DNA from: an uncultured Oscillospiraceae bacterium
Lineage (GTDB): Bacteria; Bacillota; Clostridia; Oscillospirales; Oscillospiraceae
Reading direction: 5' to 3'
Assembly: GCA_947587025.1 (NCBI GenBank)
Contig: CANPXW010000004.1
Coordinates: forward strand, 1-53,243
DNA: 53,243 bases
The position numbers and the translations under genes were made by a program. This document shows positions 40,851 through 48,095 of the stretch, piece after piece. The first letter of the stretch is position 1. Every line of letters starts with the position of its first letter. The notes under the pieces were generated by a model. That model did not search any database. It was not told where the DNA came from and saw only the letters and a list, made by a program, of their open reading frames with translations.

Positions 40851-40882
40851 GACGGCGGCGTCTGAGTGACGCCGCCGTCGTT
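40851..40882. terminator. Bidirectional terminator after the XRE-TPR regulator
   Basis: A perfect 12-bp stem (40851-40862 with 40868-40879), loop TGAGT, followed by GTTCTTTG on the plus strand. The convergent ArsC/Spx-like gene ends at 40888. Confidence 0.85.
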
Positions 40883-40887
40883 CTTTG

Positions 40888-41238
40888 TTATTGCAGGGCC
40901 GCTGCCCAATCCGCCTCCCGGAAGCCCACCAGCACGGCGCTGTCCGTCACCAGGATGGGGCGCTTGACCAGCATCCCGTCGGAGGCCAGCAGGGAGAACT
41001 GCTCGTCCTCCGTCATGGCCGGCAGCCGGTCCTTCAGGCCCAGGGCCTTATACTGCAGGCCGCTGGTGTTGAAAAACCGCTTAAGCGGCTGGCCGCTCCT
41101 CTCGTGCCAGGCGCGCAGCTCCGCCTCGGTGGGCCTGTCCAGCTTGATGTCGCGCAGCGTATAGTCAAGCCCTCTCTCGTCCAGCCACTGCTGCGCCCTC
41201 CGGCACGTGCTGCATTTGGGGTAACATATAAAAAGCAT
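40888..41238 (-). CDS. ArsC/Spx-family thioredoxin-fold protein
   Basis: A 116-residue protein with an N-terminal CSTC (Cys9, Cys12) in YPKCSTCRRAQQWL, then RDIKLDRPT, FFNTSGLQYK and KRPILVTDSAVLVGF. This is the YffB/ArsC-like family, in which the first cysteine acts as a thiol redox site. The distant relative Spx binds RNA polymerase; which role applies here cannot be decided. The ATG has AAGGAG at 7 bases. Confidence 0.92.
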   Translation of the reverse strand: MLFICYPKCSTCRRAQQWLDERGLDYTLRDIKLDRPTEAELRAWHERSGQPLKRFFNTSGLQYKALGLKDRLPAMTEDEQFSLLASDGMLVKRPILVTDSAVLVGFREADWAAALQ

Positions 41239-41266
41239 GATGGGACTCCTTGATTTTTACCTATTT

Positions 41267-41566
41267 TCAGCCCGCGTTTTCCGCCAGAATGCCCTCCGCG
41301 TAGAGGGTATCCGGTGCAATATCAATATCTCTGCCGCACCATACGGCCGTGCCGTAGTCGATATAGACGCCTCTGAACACATCCATATCTGCCAGCGGCG
41401 CAAAGGCGGGCATACTCAGCAAGGGCTTAAAGTCGAACACTTTCGCCTCCCCTGTGCTGAACCGGACCCACAGCCGGTGATCCTCCATCGGCCGGACGCC
41501 GGACACGCTCACAGCATGTGAGGGCACTCCCGCATACGCGATCCCATCCACGATATACACGGTCAT
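41267..41566 (-). CDS. DUF2442 domain protein
   Basis: A 99-residue protein. LWVRFSTGEAKVFDFKPLL, FAPLADMDVFRGVYID and GRDIDIAPDTLY match the DUF2442 pattern closely. The family is often paired with a DUF4160 partner in toxin-antitoxin-like pairs; none is next to it here. The ATG lies only two bases after AAAGGAG, so the GTG two codons later (41560) may be the true start. Confidence 0.85.
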   Translation of the reverse strand: MTVYIVDGIAYAGVPSHAVSVSGVRPMEDHRLWVRFSTGEAKVFDFKPLLSMPAFAPLADMDVFRGVYIDYGTAVWCGRDIDIAPDTLYAEGILAENAG

Positions 41567-41584
41567 CTCTCCTTTTTCGATGTT

Positions 41585-41613
41585 ATTATACCCTGGCGGT
41601 CGTAAAAGTGCAA
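41585..41613 (-). promoter_or_regulatory. Promoter of the DUF2442 gene (TTGCAC-17-TATAAT)
   Basis: Minus strand TTGCAC at 41613-41608 and TATAAT at 41590-41585, 17 bases apart and about 20 bases before the start codon, so the leader is very short. Confidence 0.8.
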
Positions 41614-41708
41614 GGAGGGACTACGGCTGCCGCCCAATCAGATTGCCGCCCTGGCGGCACATTGTTGACGGGGCCCCTACGCGGCACGCTTGTCGCGTGG
41701 GGAAAGGA

Positions 41709-41773
41709 AGAACGGCTCTGGCCGATGAATAGTCCTCACTTGTGAGGACTATGAATCTCCAGAGCCGTTCTGA
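41709..41773 (-). terminator. Long double-stem hairpin after tRNA-Leu
   Basis: An outer 13-bp stem (AGAACGGCTCTGG with CCAGAGCCGTTCT) and an inner 10-bp stem (ATAGTCCTCA with TGAGGACTAT) are separated by an internal loop of six to seven bases. On the minus strand a pyrimidine-rich TTCCTTTCCC follows. It starts next to the tRNA 3' end, so it is likely its terminator, though unusually long. Confidence 0.65.
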
Positions 41774-41858
41774 CGTGGTGCGGGTAACAGGATTTGAACC
41801 TGCACGGTCGCCCAATGGAACCTAAATCCATCGTGTCTGCCAATTCCACCATACCCGC
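41774..41858 (-). tRNA. tRNA-Leu (anticodon UAG)
   Basis: An 85-base tRNA with encoded CCA. The acceptor arms GCGGGTA and TACCCGC pair perfectly, the anticodon stem is ATGGA/TCCAT around TTTAGGT (anticodon TAG), and the T loop is TTCAAAT. The variable region is of the longer leucine type. It reads CUA and probably other CUN codons. Confidence 0.97.
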
Positions 41859-41869
41859 GTGGTGGGTCC

Positions 41870-41898
41870 ATTATAGCCGATGGCGGGGGCGGTTGCAA
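41870..41898 (-). promoter_or_regulatory. tRNA-Leu promoter (TTGCAA-17-TATAAT)
   Basis: Minus strand TTGCAA at 41898-41893 and TATAAT at 41875-41870 with a 17-base spacer, just upstream of the tRNA. The rest of 41614-41708 shows only a CCCCTACGCG/CGCGTGGGG hairpin and no gene. Confidence 0.88.
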
Positions 41899-41927
41899 GA
41901 TAGGCGCGGCAAAATTCCCCGGCGGCG

Positions 41928-41956
41928 TTGACGAAAGGGGCAAATCCTGCTATTAT
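41928..41956 (+). promoter_or_regulatory. Promoter of the cytidylate-kinase-like gene (TTGACG-17-TATTAT)
   Basis: TTGACG at 41928-41933 and TATTAT at 41951-41956, 17 bases apart, 60 bases before the ATG. It lies back to back with the tRNA promoter. Confidence 0.75.
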
Positions 41957-42016
41957 TATTGGTACAGAAACGCCAGAGCGCCGGAGCCGGAAAGGTTCCG
42001 GGGAAAGGAGCAGGAT

Positions 42017-42601
42017 ATGGCGCATAAGGTCATCACCATCAGCCGCGAGTTCGGCAGCGGCGGCCGGACCGTGGGCAAGCATGTTGCGGAGAAGCTGGGC
42101 ATCCCCTGCTATGACAACGAGCTTTTGGAGAAGATCGCTGAGGAGAGCGGTCTTGCCAAGGAATACATAGCCGAGCGGGGAGAATACACTCCCAAGGGTG
42201 GCTGGCTGGCCACCGCCTTCGCTGACCGGTCCGTCAACGGCCTGTCCGTGCAGGACTACCTGTGGACCGTGCAGCGCAAGCTCATCCTGGAGCTGGCGGA
42301 GAAGGAGGACTGCGTCATCGTGGGCCGCTGCGCCGACTACATCCTGGAGGGCAAGGCGGAGCTTTTGAAGGTGTTCATCCACTCGCCCATGGAGATGCGT
42401 GCCGAGCGCATCGTCAAGCTCTACGGCGAGCGGGAGGACTCCCCGGAAAAGCGCCTGCGTGACAAGGACAAGCGCCGGGCGTCCTACTACCAGTTCTACA
42501 CGGACATGGAGTGGGGCAAGGCCCAGAACTACCACGTCTCTCTGGACAGCGGCAAGCTGGGCATCGACAAGTGCGTGGACATCATCTGCAGCCTTTACTG
42601 A
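42017..42601 (+). CDS. Cytidylate kinase-like family protein
   Basis: A 194-residue P-loop-type protein of the cytidylate-kinase-like group common in Firmicutes. It starts VITISREFGSGGRTVGKHVAEKL, in which GSGGRTVG replaces a standard Walker A. Then come CYDNELLEKI, a VIVGRCADYIL core strand and the basic LRDKDKRRASYYQFYT lid. It is not the housekeeping Cmk; its substrate is unknown. AAAGGAG lies before the ATG. It is upstream of the thi genes, with a weak hairpin between them. Confidence 0.88.
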   Translation: MAHKVITISREFGSGGRTVGKHVAEKLGIPCYDNELLEKIAEESGLAKEYIAERGEYTPKGGWLATAFADRSVNGLSVQDYLWTVQRKLILELAEKEDCVIVGRCADYILEGKAELLKVFIHSPMEMRAERIVKLYGEREDSPEKRLRDKDKRRASYYQFYTDMEWGKAQNYHVSLDSGKLGIDKCVDIICSLY

Positions 42602-42623
42602 CAGGCGGACCCTACAACTTACA

Positions 42624-42657
42624 GCGGGAAGCTGCCGAGGGCGCTTCCCGCGCTTTT
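42624..42657 (+). terminator. Weak terminator-like hairpin before thiE
   Basis: A 9-bp stem (42624-42632 with 42643-42651) followed by GCTTTTA, then the thiE ribosome site. The short T run suggests partial termination. I see no TPP (THI-box) riboswitch here. Confidence 0.5.
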
Positions 42658-42668
42658 ATGGAGGAGAT

Positions 42669-43325
42669 ATGCGCTATACACGGGAGGATATACGCCGGGC
42701 CATGGCCCTGTACGCGGTGACGGACCGGGCCTGGCTGGTGCCGGGGCAGGGCCTGGCGGCGGTATGCGCCCAGGCGCTGGACGGCGGGGCCTCGTTCCTG
42801 CAGCTGCGGGAGAAGGACCTGGACAAGGAAAGCGTGCTGGCCGAGGCCGGAGCGCTGCGAGAGCTGTGCCGGGCGCGGAGGGTGCCCTTCGTGGTCAACG
42901 ACAGCGTGGAGCTGGCCCTGGCGGCTGATGCGGACGGGGTGCATCTGGGCCAGTCCGACATCCACGGCCGCAACGTGCGTGCGCTGATAGGACCGGATCG
43001 CATTTTGGGCATCTCCGCCGGCACGGTGGCCGAGGCGGTGGCCGCAGAAGCGGCCGGAGCGGACTATATCGGCGTGGGGGCGGTGTTCCCAACGGGCACC
43101 AAGCTGGACGCCAAGCCCATGCCCATGGAGCTGCTGCGGGCTATCTGTGGGGCCGTATCCATCCCGGCGGTGGCCATCGGCGGCATCAACGCGGGCAATA
43201 TCCGCTCTCTGGCGGGCACCGGCATAGCCGGCGTCGCGGTGGTGTCCGCCATCTTCGCGGCGGCGGACGTGACCGACGCGGCCCGGCAGCTGCGCACGCT
43301 GGCGGAGGTGACGGTCCATGGATAA
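42669..43325 (+). CDS. thiE: Thiamine-phosphate synthase
   Basis: Joins HMP-pyrophosphate and thiazole phosphate to thiamine monophosphate in the cytosol. The 218-residue protein shows LQLREKDLD, FVVNDSVELAL, GVHLGQSD, IGVGAVFPTGTKLDA and AIGGINAGNI, the phosphate- and pyrophosphate-binding motifs of ThiE. The ATG at 42669 follows GGAGGAG closely; the long frame upstream is out-of-frame cytidylate-kinase-like sequence. Its end overlaps the HAD gene by eight bases. Confidence 0.96.
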   Translation: MRYTREDIRRAMALYAVTDRAWLVPGQGLAAVCAQALDGGASFLQLREKDLDKESVLAEAGALRELCRARRVPFVVNDSVELALAADADGVHLGQSDIHGRNVRALIGPDRILGISAGTVAEAVAAEAAGADYIGVGAVFPTGTKLDAKPMPMELLRAICGAVSIPAVAIGGINAGNIRSLAGTGIAGVAVVSAIFAAADVTDAARQLRTLAEVTVHG

Positions 43326-43947
43326 GCCCTTCGCCATATTCGACATGGACGGCACCCTGGTGGACTCCATGGGCTACTGGGACGCGCTGACCACGGAGTA
43401 CCTGCACAGCCGGGGGATAGAGCGCGTGCCAGAGCAGCTGCTGCAGCGCACCGCCAGCATGACCATAGCCGAGACCATGGCGGTGTTCATCCGGGAGCTG
43501 GGCCTGAAGGATACCCCGGAGCGGGCCCAGGCGGAGCTGCAGGCCATCATGGAGGGCCACTACCGGCGGGATGTGGAGCTCAAGCCGGGGGTGACGAAAC
43601 TGCTGACTGACTTGTTCTGCCGGGGGACGCAGATGTGCGTGGTATCCGCCACGCCGGAGCCGCTGATGGAGTTATGCCTGACCAGACTGGAGATACGGGA
43701 GCGATTCCGATTCATCCTCTCCTGCGAGAGCGTGGGGGCCGGGAAGGACCGGCCGGACATCTACTATGCTGCCGCCGCACGGCTGGGCGCGGCGCCGGAG
43801 GATACGGCGGTGTTCGAGGACTCCCTGTCCGCCGTGCGCACGGCGAAATGGGCCGGCTTTTACGTGGTGGGCGTGCGTGACGCCGCCGAGGGGAGCCGCT
43901 GGGAGACCATACGCGAGATCGCGGACGAGACCGTCATATTTGCCTGA
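43318..43947 (+). CDS. HAD-IA phosphatase within the thi operon
   Basis: A 209-residue HAD hydrolase, beta-phosphoglucomutase-like. Motif I is FDMDGTLVDS (Asp9, Asp11), motif II is the serine in VVSATPE, the motif III lysine is in GAGKDRPD, and motif IV is VFEDSLSAV. Its ATG lies inside the end of thiE and thiD follows 15 bases on, so it is made together with thiamine enzymes. The pathway has ThiN, which needs free thiamine, while ThiE makes thiamine monophosphate. A dephosphorylating step is therefore required and this enzyme is the obvious candidate (inference). Confidence 0.9.
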   Translation: MDKPFAIFDMDGTLVDSMGYWDALTTEYLHSRGIERVPEQLLQRTASMTIAETMAVFIRELGLKDTPERAQAELQAIMEGHYRRDVELKPGVTKLLTDLFCRGTQMCVVSATPEPLMELCLTRLEIRERFRFILSCESVGAGKDRPDIYYAAAARLGAAPEDTAVFEDSLSAVRTAKWAGFYVVGVRDAAEGSRWETIREIADETVIFA

Positions 43948-43962
43948 CAGGGGGGCGGAAGG

Positions 43963-44769
43963 ATGAGAACAGCGCTATCCATCGCCGGGAGCGACCCCAG
44001 CGGCGGGGCCGGTATCCAGGCCGATCTGAAGACCATGACCCTCAACGGCGTGTACGCCATGAGCGCTATCACGGCGCTGACGGTGCAGAACACCACCGGC
44101 GTACAGGACGTGCTGCCGGTGCCGCCGGCCTTCCTGGCAGGGCAGATCGACGCGGTGTTTCAGGACATCCGCCCCGACGCGGTGAAGGTGGGCATGGTGC
44201 CCTCCGCCGCCCTGGCAGAGGCCGCTGCGGAGCGGCTGGCGTTCTATAAGGCGGAGAACATCGTGGTGGACCCGGTGCTGGCGTCCACCAGCGGGCACGA
44301 TCTGACCGGGGCGGAGGCTGTCTCGGTGCTGCGGGAGCGGCTGCTGCCCCTGGCGGCGCTGGTCACCCCCAACATCCCGGAGGCAGAGGCACTGTCCGGC
44401 GTGGCCATCCACAGCCCGGCGGACATGGAGACCGCCGCCCGCATCATCGCGGACAGCTGCGGCTGCGCCGTGCTGGTCAAGGGCGGCCACGCCGCCGGCG
44501 GCGCGGACGATCTGCTGTGGGCCGGCGGCCGGGCCGCGTGGTATCCCGGCCGGCGGGTGGAAAACCCCAACTCCCACGGCACCGGCTGCACCCTGTCCAG
44601 CGCCATCGCGGCTGATCTGGCCAAGGGCTTTGCCCTGGAGGAGGCGGTGCGGCGGGCCAAGGACTACGTCACCGGGGCCCTGGAGGCCATGCTGGACCTG
44701 GGGACCGGCAGAGGACCCATGGACCACGCCTTCGATGTGCACAGCCGGTTCACAGAGGAGGCGGACTGA
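43963..44769 (+). CDS. thiD: Hydroxymethylpyrimidine/phosphomethylpyrimidine kinase
   Basis: Phosphorylates HMP and HMP-phosphate to HMP-pyrophosphate for ThiE. The 268-residue ribokinase-like protein starts SIAGSDPSGGAGIQADLKT, has VGMVPS and DPVLASTSGHDL in the middle, and ends with the anion-hole motif NSHGTGCTLSSAIAA. Length and motifs are normal, with no fusion to ThiE. Confidence 0.97.
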   Translation: MRTALSIAGSDPSGGAGIQADLKTMTLNGVYAMSAITALTVQNTTGVQDVLPVPPAFLAGQIDAVFQDIRPDAVKVGMVPSAALAEAAAERLAFYKAENIVVDPVLASTSGHDLTGAEAVSVLRERLLPLAALVTPNIPEAEALSGVAIHSPADMETAARIIADSCGCAVLVKGGHAAGGADDLLWAGGRAAWYPGRRVENPNSHGTGCTLSSAIAADLAKGFALEEAVRRAKDYVTGALEAMLDLGTGRGPMDHAFDVHSRFTEEAD

Positions 44770-44770
44770 T

Positions 44771-45400
44771 ATGGCGCGGTGCGTGATCGTGGGCGGCGGG
44801 CCCATCGGGGACTACGGCCGGGCCAGGGCGGCCCTGGGGCCGGAGGATTATATGATATACTGCGACGGCGGGCTGCACCACGCCCCCGGCCTGGGGGCGG
44901 CGCCGGACCTGATCGTGGGGGACTTCGACTCCCACGAAAAGCCGCAGACGGACGCAGAGACCATCGTGCTGCCCTGTGAGAAGGACGACACGGACACGGT
45001 GTACGCCGCCAAGGAGGCGCTGCGCCGGGGCTTCGGGGAATTTCTGCTGCTGGGCGCGGCGGGCGGCCGGCTGGACCACACTCTGGCCAACATCGGCGTG
45101 CTGCTGATGCTGGACGGAGCGGGGAAGAGAGCCGTGGCCCTGGACGACTTCTCGGAGATGGAGATCGTCTCTGACACGGCACAGGTGCCGGACCGCTGGC
45201 CCTTTTTCTCCCTGCTGAGCGTGGACGGTCCGGCGGAGGGCGTGACCATCCGGGACGCCAAATACTCCCTGGAGGACGGCCGCATCGAGGCCGGGTACCA
45301 GTACGGCGTGAGCAACCAGCCCCTGCCGGGCAGAACGGCGGAGATAAGCGTGAAAAAAGGCCGGCTGCTGCTGGTCAGGGTGGCAAGAGATATGGAATGA
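44771..45400 (+). CDS. thiN: Thiamine pyrophosphokinase
   Basis: Transfers pyrophosphate from ATP to thiamine, giving the cofactor TPP. The 209-residue protein has the family marks YCDGGLHHA, DLIVGDFDSH, CEKDDTDTVYA and GGRLDHTLANI. The ATG at 44771 lies one base after the thiD stop and has GAGGAGG nine bases upstream; the open frame before it overlaps thiD. The operon ends here in a strong terminator. Confidence 0.95.
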   Translation: MARCVIVGGGPIGDYGRARAALGPEDYMIYCDGGLHHAPGLGAAPDLIVGDFDSHEKPQTDAETIVLPCEKDDTDTVYAAKEALRRGFGEFLLLGAAGGRLDHTLANIGVLLMLDGAGKRAVALDDFSEMEIVSDTAQVPDRWPFFSLLSVDGPAEGVTIRDAKYSLEDGRIEAGYQYGVSNQPLPGRTAEISVKKGRLLLVRVARDME

Positions 45401-45431
45401 AAAAGACAGCGGATGTGTCCGCTGTCTTTTT
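45400..45431. terminator. Bidirectional terminator after thiN
   Basis: A perfect 14-bp stem with A/T ends (45400-45413 with 45418-45431), loop TGTG. It ends the thi operon and the convergent phosphoesterase gene. Confidence 0.95.
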
Positions 45432-46020
45432 AAAATTCGATGATACAGTGGTCGAAGGCGTTGATGACGGTGGTGCCGCCGTAATGGTCGGTCTGGGGGA
45501 TATGGGGGCCGTAGGAGCGGTGGATATGGCCGTGGACGAAGTATTTCGGCCGGTATTTGTCCAGCAGCTCCCGGAAGCACTCGAAGCCCCGGTGGGAGAG
45601 TGTGTCGAAGTCGTTCAGGCCCCGCATGGGGGCGTGGGTGAGCAGGATGTCGAAGCCGCCGGACCGGCGCAGCTGGCGGCCCGCCATCATGATGCGCAGG
45701 GCCATCTGCCGCTCGGTGTACATGCACTGGCCCTTTTTATAGCGGAAGGACCCGCCCAGGCCGAAGATGCGCACGCCGCCCACGGTGACCACGGTGTCCT
45801 CGGCGCAGACGCACCCCTCCGGCGGCGCTTCCAGGAACTCGTCGTCGTGGTTGCCCCGCACGTACACCAGCGGGCACCGGGCCATGGTCACCAGAAATTC
45901 CAGATACACCCGGCGCAGATCGCCGCAGGCCAGTATCAGGTCGAACCCGTCCAGGCAGCCCGGCTGGTAATACTCATAATACAGCGGCGCGGGCACGTCG
46001 GAAACGGCCAGTATCTTCAT
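45430..46020 (-). CDS. Calcineurin-like metallophosphoesterase
   Basis: A 196-residue protein with most of the metallophosphoesterase motifs: ACGDLRR near 32, GNHDDEF near 57, LLTHAPM and the C-terminal HGHIH. The first motif, normally D-x-H, reads D8-V-P, so one metal ligand is missing or supplied elsewhere. The ATG overlaps the stop of the ParB-BMP gene (ATGA) and has GGGAGGG upstream. The substrate is unknown; coupling to the BMP-like sensor suggests a shared pathway. Confidence 0.88.
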   Translation of the reverse strand: MKILAVSDVPAPLYYEYYQPGCLDGFDLILACGDLRRVYLEFLVTMARCPLVYVRGNHDDEFLEAPPEGCVCAEDTVVTVGGVRIFGLGGSFRYKKGQCMYTERQMALRIMMAGRQLRRSGGFDILLTHAPMRGLNDFDTLSHRGFECFRELLDKYRPKYFVHGHIHRSYGPHIPQTDHYGGTTVINAFDHCIIEF

Positions 46021-47951
46021 GCGCCGCCCTCCCGGAAGGACTCCGGCAGCATCACGCCGGCGATCTGCACGGTGTCGCGGGCGGTGTCGTCCAGCTGCTC
46101 CAGGGTGGGGATGGACCCGGTCACGTTCTCGTTCAGCCAGGCCATGTCGATGACCTGCTCGGGGGTGAGGGCCTTGTCCTTCTCGATGACCAGACGGCCC
46201 TTCTGGTCGTGGAGCGGGCCTCGGAAGGGCTCGCAGATGCCGGCCTTGATGCCGCGCTCGATGAGCCCGGCCAGCTTGCGGGTGGCGTCGGGCAGCTTGT
46301 CGGAGTAGCGCATCTCCACCACGCCGGCCCGCATGCCCCAATAGTAGTTGAGGGCCTTGGCGCTGCCGGTGGACTCCGCCTGGAAGCTCTTATCCTGGAT
46401 GCGCCGCAGGAGCGTCTCGTAGTACACGCCCCACTGCCACACGGGCATGGCCAGGGTGGTGCGGCTGCCGCCGTCGACGATGGCCAGGCCGAAGGGGGTG
46501 TGGCCCTGGTCCCGGAGCCGGGCCAGGTCCTGGGAGGATACCAGCCGGATGCCCCGGTCCGTCAGCCGATCCGTGGCGGCCCGCAACCCGCCCACAGAGG
46601 ACCACTCCAGATATACCTTTGCCCGGGGATTGACCGTCTGCACGCCCAGGGCGAAGGCGTTGATGCCCGCCACCTGGCCGTAGATGGGATAGTCGCACAC
46701 GTAGCCCACGTCGTCCTGCCCGGACAGGGTCCCGGCTATCACGCCAGCGATGAACTTGGCCTCGTACATCCGGGCGTAGTAGGTGCGGACGTACCGGTGG
46801 GAGATGTTCAGCGCGCAGTTGAGGATGACGGTCTTGGGGTGGGCCGCCGCTGCCCGGAGGCTGGCGGGCAGCAGCCGGGGAGAGGTGGTGAACAGCACGT
46901 CGCTGCCATCTGCGATGGCCTGGGCGATCACCCCGTCCGCGTCGGCGTCCAGGGCGTTGAAGTAGGCGGCCGTCTCGATCTGCTCGCCAAATACCCGCTG
47001 CACATGCTCCCGGCCCAGCTCGTGGCCGTATGTCCAGCCGGACAGGGCCGGGCTCTTGTCGTGGATGAAGGCCACCCGCAGCTTTTTCGGCTCGCCCTTG
47101 GGCAGGACCTTGGACAGGATGCCGGGCTTTTCCGGCTGGGGGTCCAGCTTCACGTCGATGGGCTCCGGCTCCTGCTGCAGGGCGATCTCCTCCCACACAC
47201 GGGCCAGGGCCTTTTTCATATCCGCCTCGGTCATGGTGCGCAGCTCCTGGTAGCCGTAAAACTCCAGGCACGCCAGCAGCGCGTCGCCCACCGTGGAGCT
47301 CAGCCGCTTGCCGCCCTTGGCCTCGTATGCCTTGCGGAAGTAGTAGTACGCCGCGTGGAACTGCCGGCGCTCCTCCTCGGTCCACACCTCGTTGACCGCC
47401 TTGCCCAGCAGCTGGGCCAGGCGGGCGTATCCACCCGGCTTGGTAAATTCGATATAGTTCACCCGGCTGACCCGGTAGAACTCCAGAAACTCGTAGTACA
47501 GCGCCGTCTCCCGGTCGCCCCGGTCCTCCGGCATGATGCGTGTCACATGGGCCTCCACCGCGTCCGCGCCGAAGAATTTAAGCACGCTGACCCGCTTGTT
47601 GCCCTCCTCCACATAGTAGCGGTTGAGGTACTCGTAGGCCTTGATCGGCTCCCGGATGCCCTCGCTCAGGTGGGCCTGGCACAGCCGCTGCCACTTGTCG
47701 GCGAACTCGGTGTTCGTCTCCATCAGGGGCATGAAGCCTCGGGCGAAGGCGTTGGTGCGCCCGGCGGTGCGGGTGCCCACCACGAACTCCAGGGGGACGG
47801 ACACCACGCCCAGATCGACGCCGCCCGCCAGCTTCTCCGGGGGCAGAAAGTCGTCCAGCACCGGGGGATAGGGGTACTGTCCCGCAGCGGTGCAGCGGCG
47901 GAATTCCTTCTGTGCCAGCTTGAGCGCTTCCGCATAATAGGTGGTCTGCAT
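46017..47951 (-). CDS. Cytosolic ParB-like/BMP fusion protein
   Basis: A 644-residue protein without a signal peptide. Residues about 48-150 resemble a ParB-N/sulfiredoxin fold (PLEFVVGTRTAGR, IKAYEYLNRYYVEEGNKRV and SVLKFFGA). A helical middle of about 130 residues follows. From about 293 to 600 there is a BMP-type purine-nucleoside-binding domain (KLRVAFIHDKSPALSGWTYGHELG, VGYVCDYPIYGQVAGINAFALG and LAIVDGG). A ligand-binding fold normally outside the cell is thus kept inside, probably as a sensor. I start at the ATG at 47951 because AAAGGA is 7 bases upstream; the GTG at 47957 is too close. Coupled to the phosphoesterase gene. Function unknown. Confidence 0.85.
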   Translation of the reverse strand: MQTTYYAEALKLAQKEFRRCTAAGQYPYPPVLDDFLPPEKLAGGVDLGVVSVPLEFVVGTRTAGRTNAFARGFMPLMETNTEFADKWQRLCQAHLSEGIREPIKAYEYLNRYYVEEGNKRVSVLKFFGADAVEAHVTRIMPEDRGDRETALYYEFLEFYRVSRVNYIEFTKPGGYARLAQLLGKAVNEVWTEEERRQFHAAYYYFRKAYEAKGGKRLSSTVGDALLACLEFYGYQELRTMTEADMKKALARVWEEIALQQEPEPIDVKLDPQPEKPGILSKVLPKGEPKKLRVAFIHDKSPALSGWTYGHELGREHVQRVFGEQIETAAYFNALDADADGVIAQAIADGSDVLFTTSPRLLPASLRAAAAHPKTVILNCALNISHRYVRTYYARMYEAKFIAGVIAGTLSGQDDVGYVCDYPIYGQVAGINAFALGVQTVNPRAKVYLEWSSVGGLRAATDRLTDRGIRLVSSQDLARLRDQGHTPFGLAIVDGGSRTTLAMPVWQWGVYYETLLRRIQDKSFQAESTGSAKALNYYWGMRAGVVEMRYSDKLPDATRKLAGLIERGIKAGICEPFRGPLHDQKGRLVIEKDKALTPEQVIDMAWLNENVTGSIPTLEQLDDTARDTVQIAGVMLPESFREGGA

Positions 47952-47994
47952 AGACACGTCCTTTCACGATAGACCCATACTTATTCAAGGTGCA

Positions 47995-48024
47995 ATTGTA
48001 CATCATCCGCCGTGTGGTGCACAA
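47995..48024 (-). promoter_or_regulatory. Putative promoter of the ParB-BMP gene (TTGTGC-18-TACAAT)
   Basis: Minus strand TTGTGC at 48024-48019 and TACAAT at 48000-47995, 18 bases apart, 44 bases before the start. Confidence 0.6.
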
Positions 48025-48038
48025 GGGGAATTTTTGCC

Positions 48039-48067
48039 AAAAAGCCCCCGGTTCTCCGGGGGCTTTT
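48039..48067 (-). terminator. Terminator after the anti-sigma gene
   Basis: An 11-to-12-bp GC stem (48039-48051 with 48056-48067) followed by a T run on the minus strand. Confidence 0.92.
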
Positions 48068-48095
48068 CGCGGTTATAACGGGGACGTGAAACGTT

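Noticed and set aside
42602-42668. TPP riboswitch before thiE
   Set aside because: The gap is only 67 bases and has no CTGAGA or equivalent TPP core.
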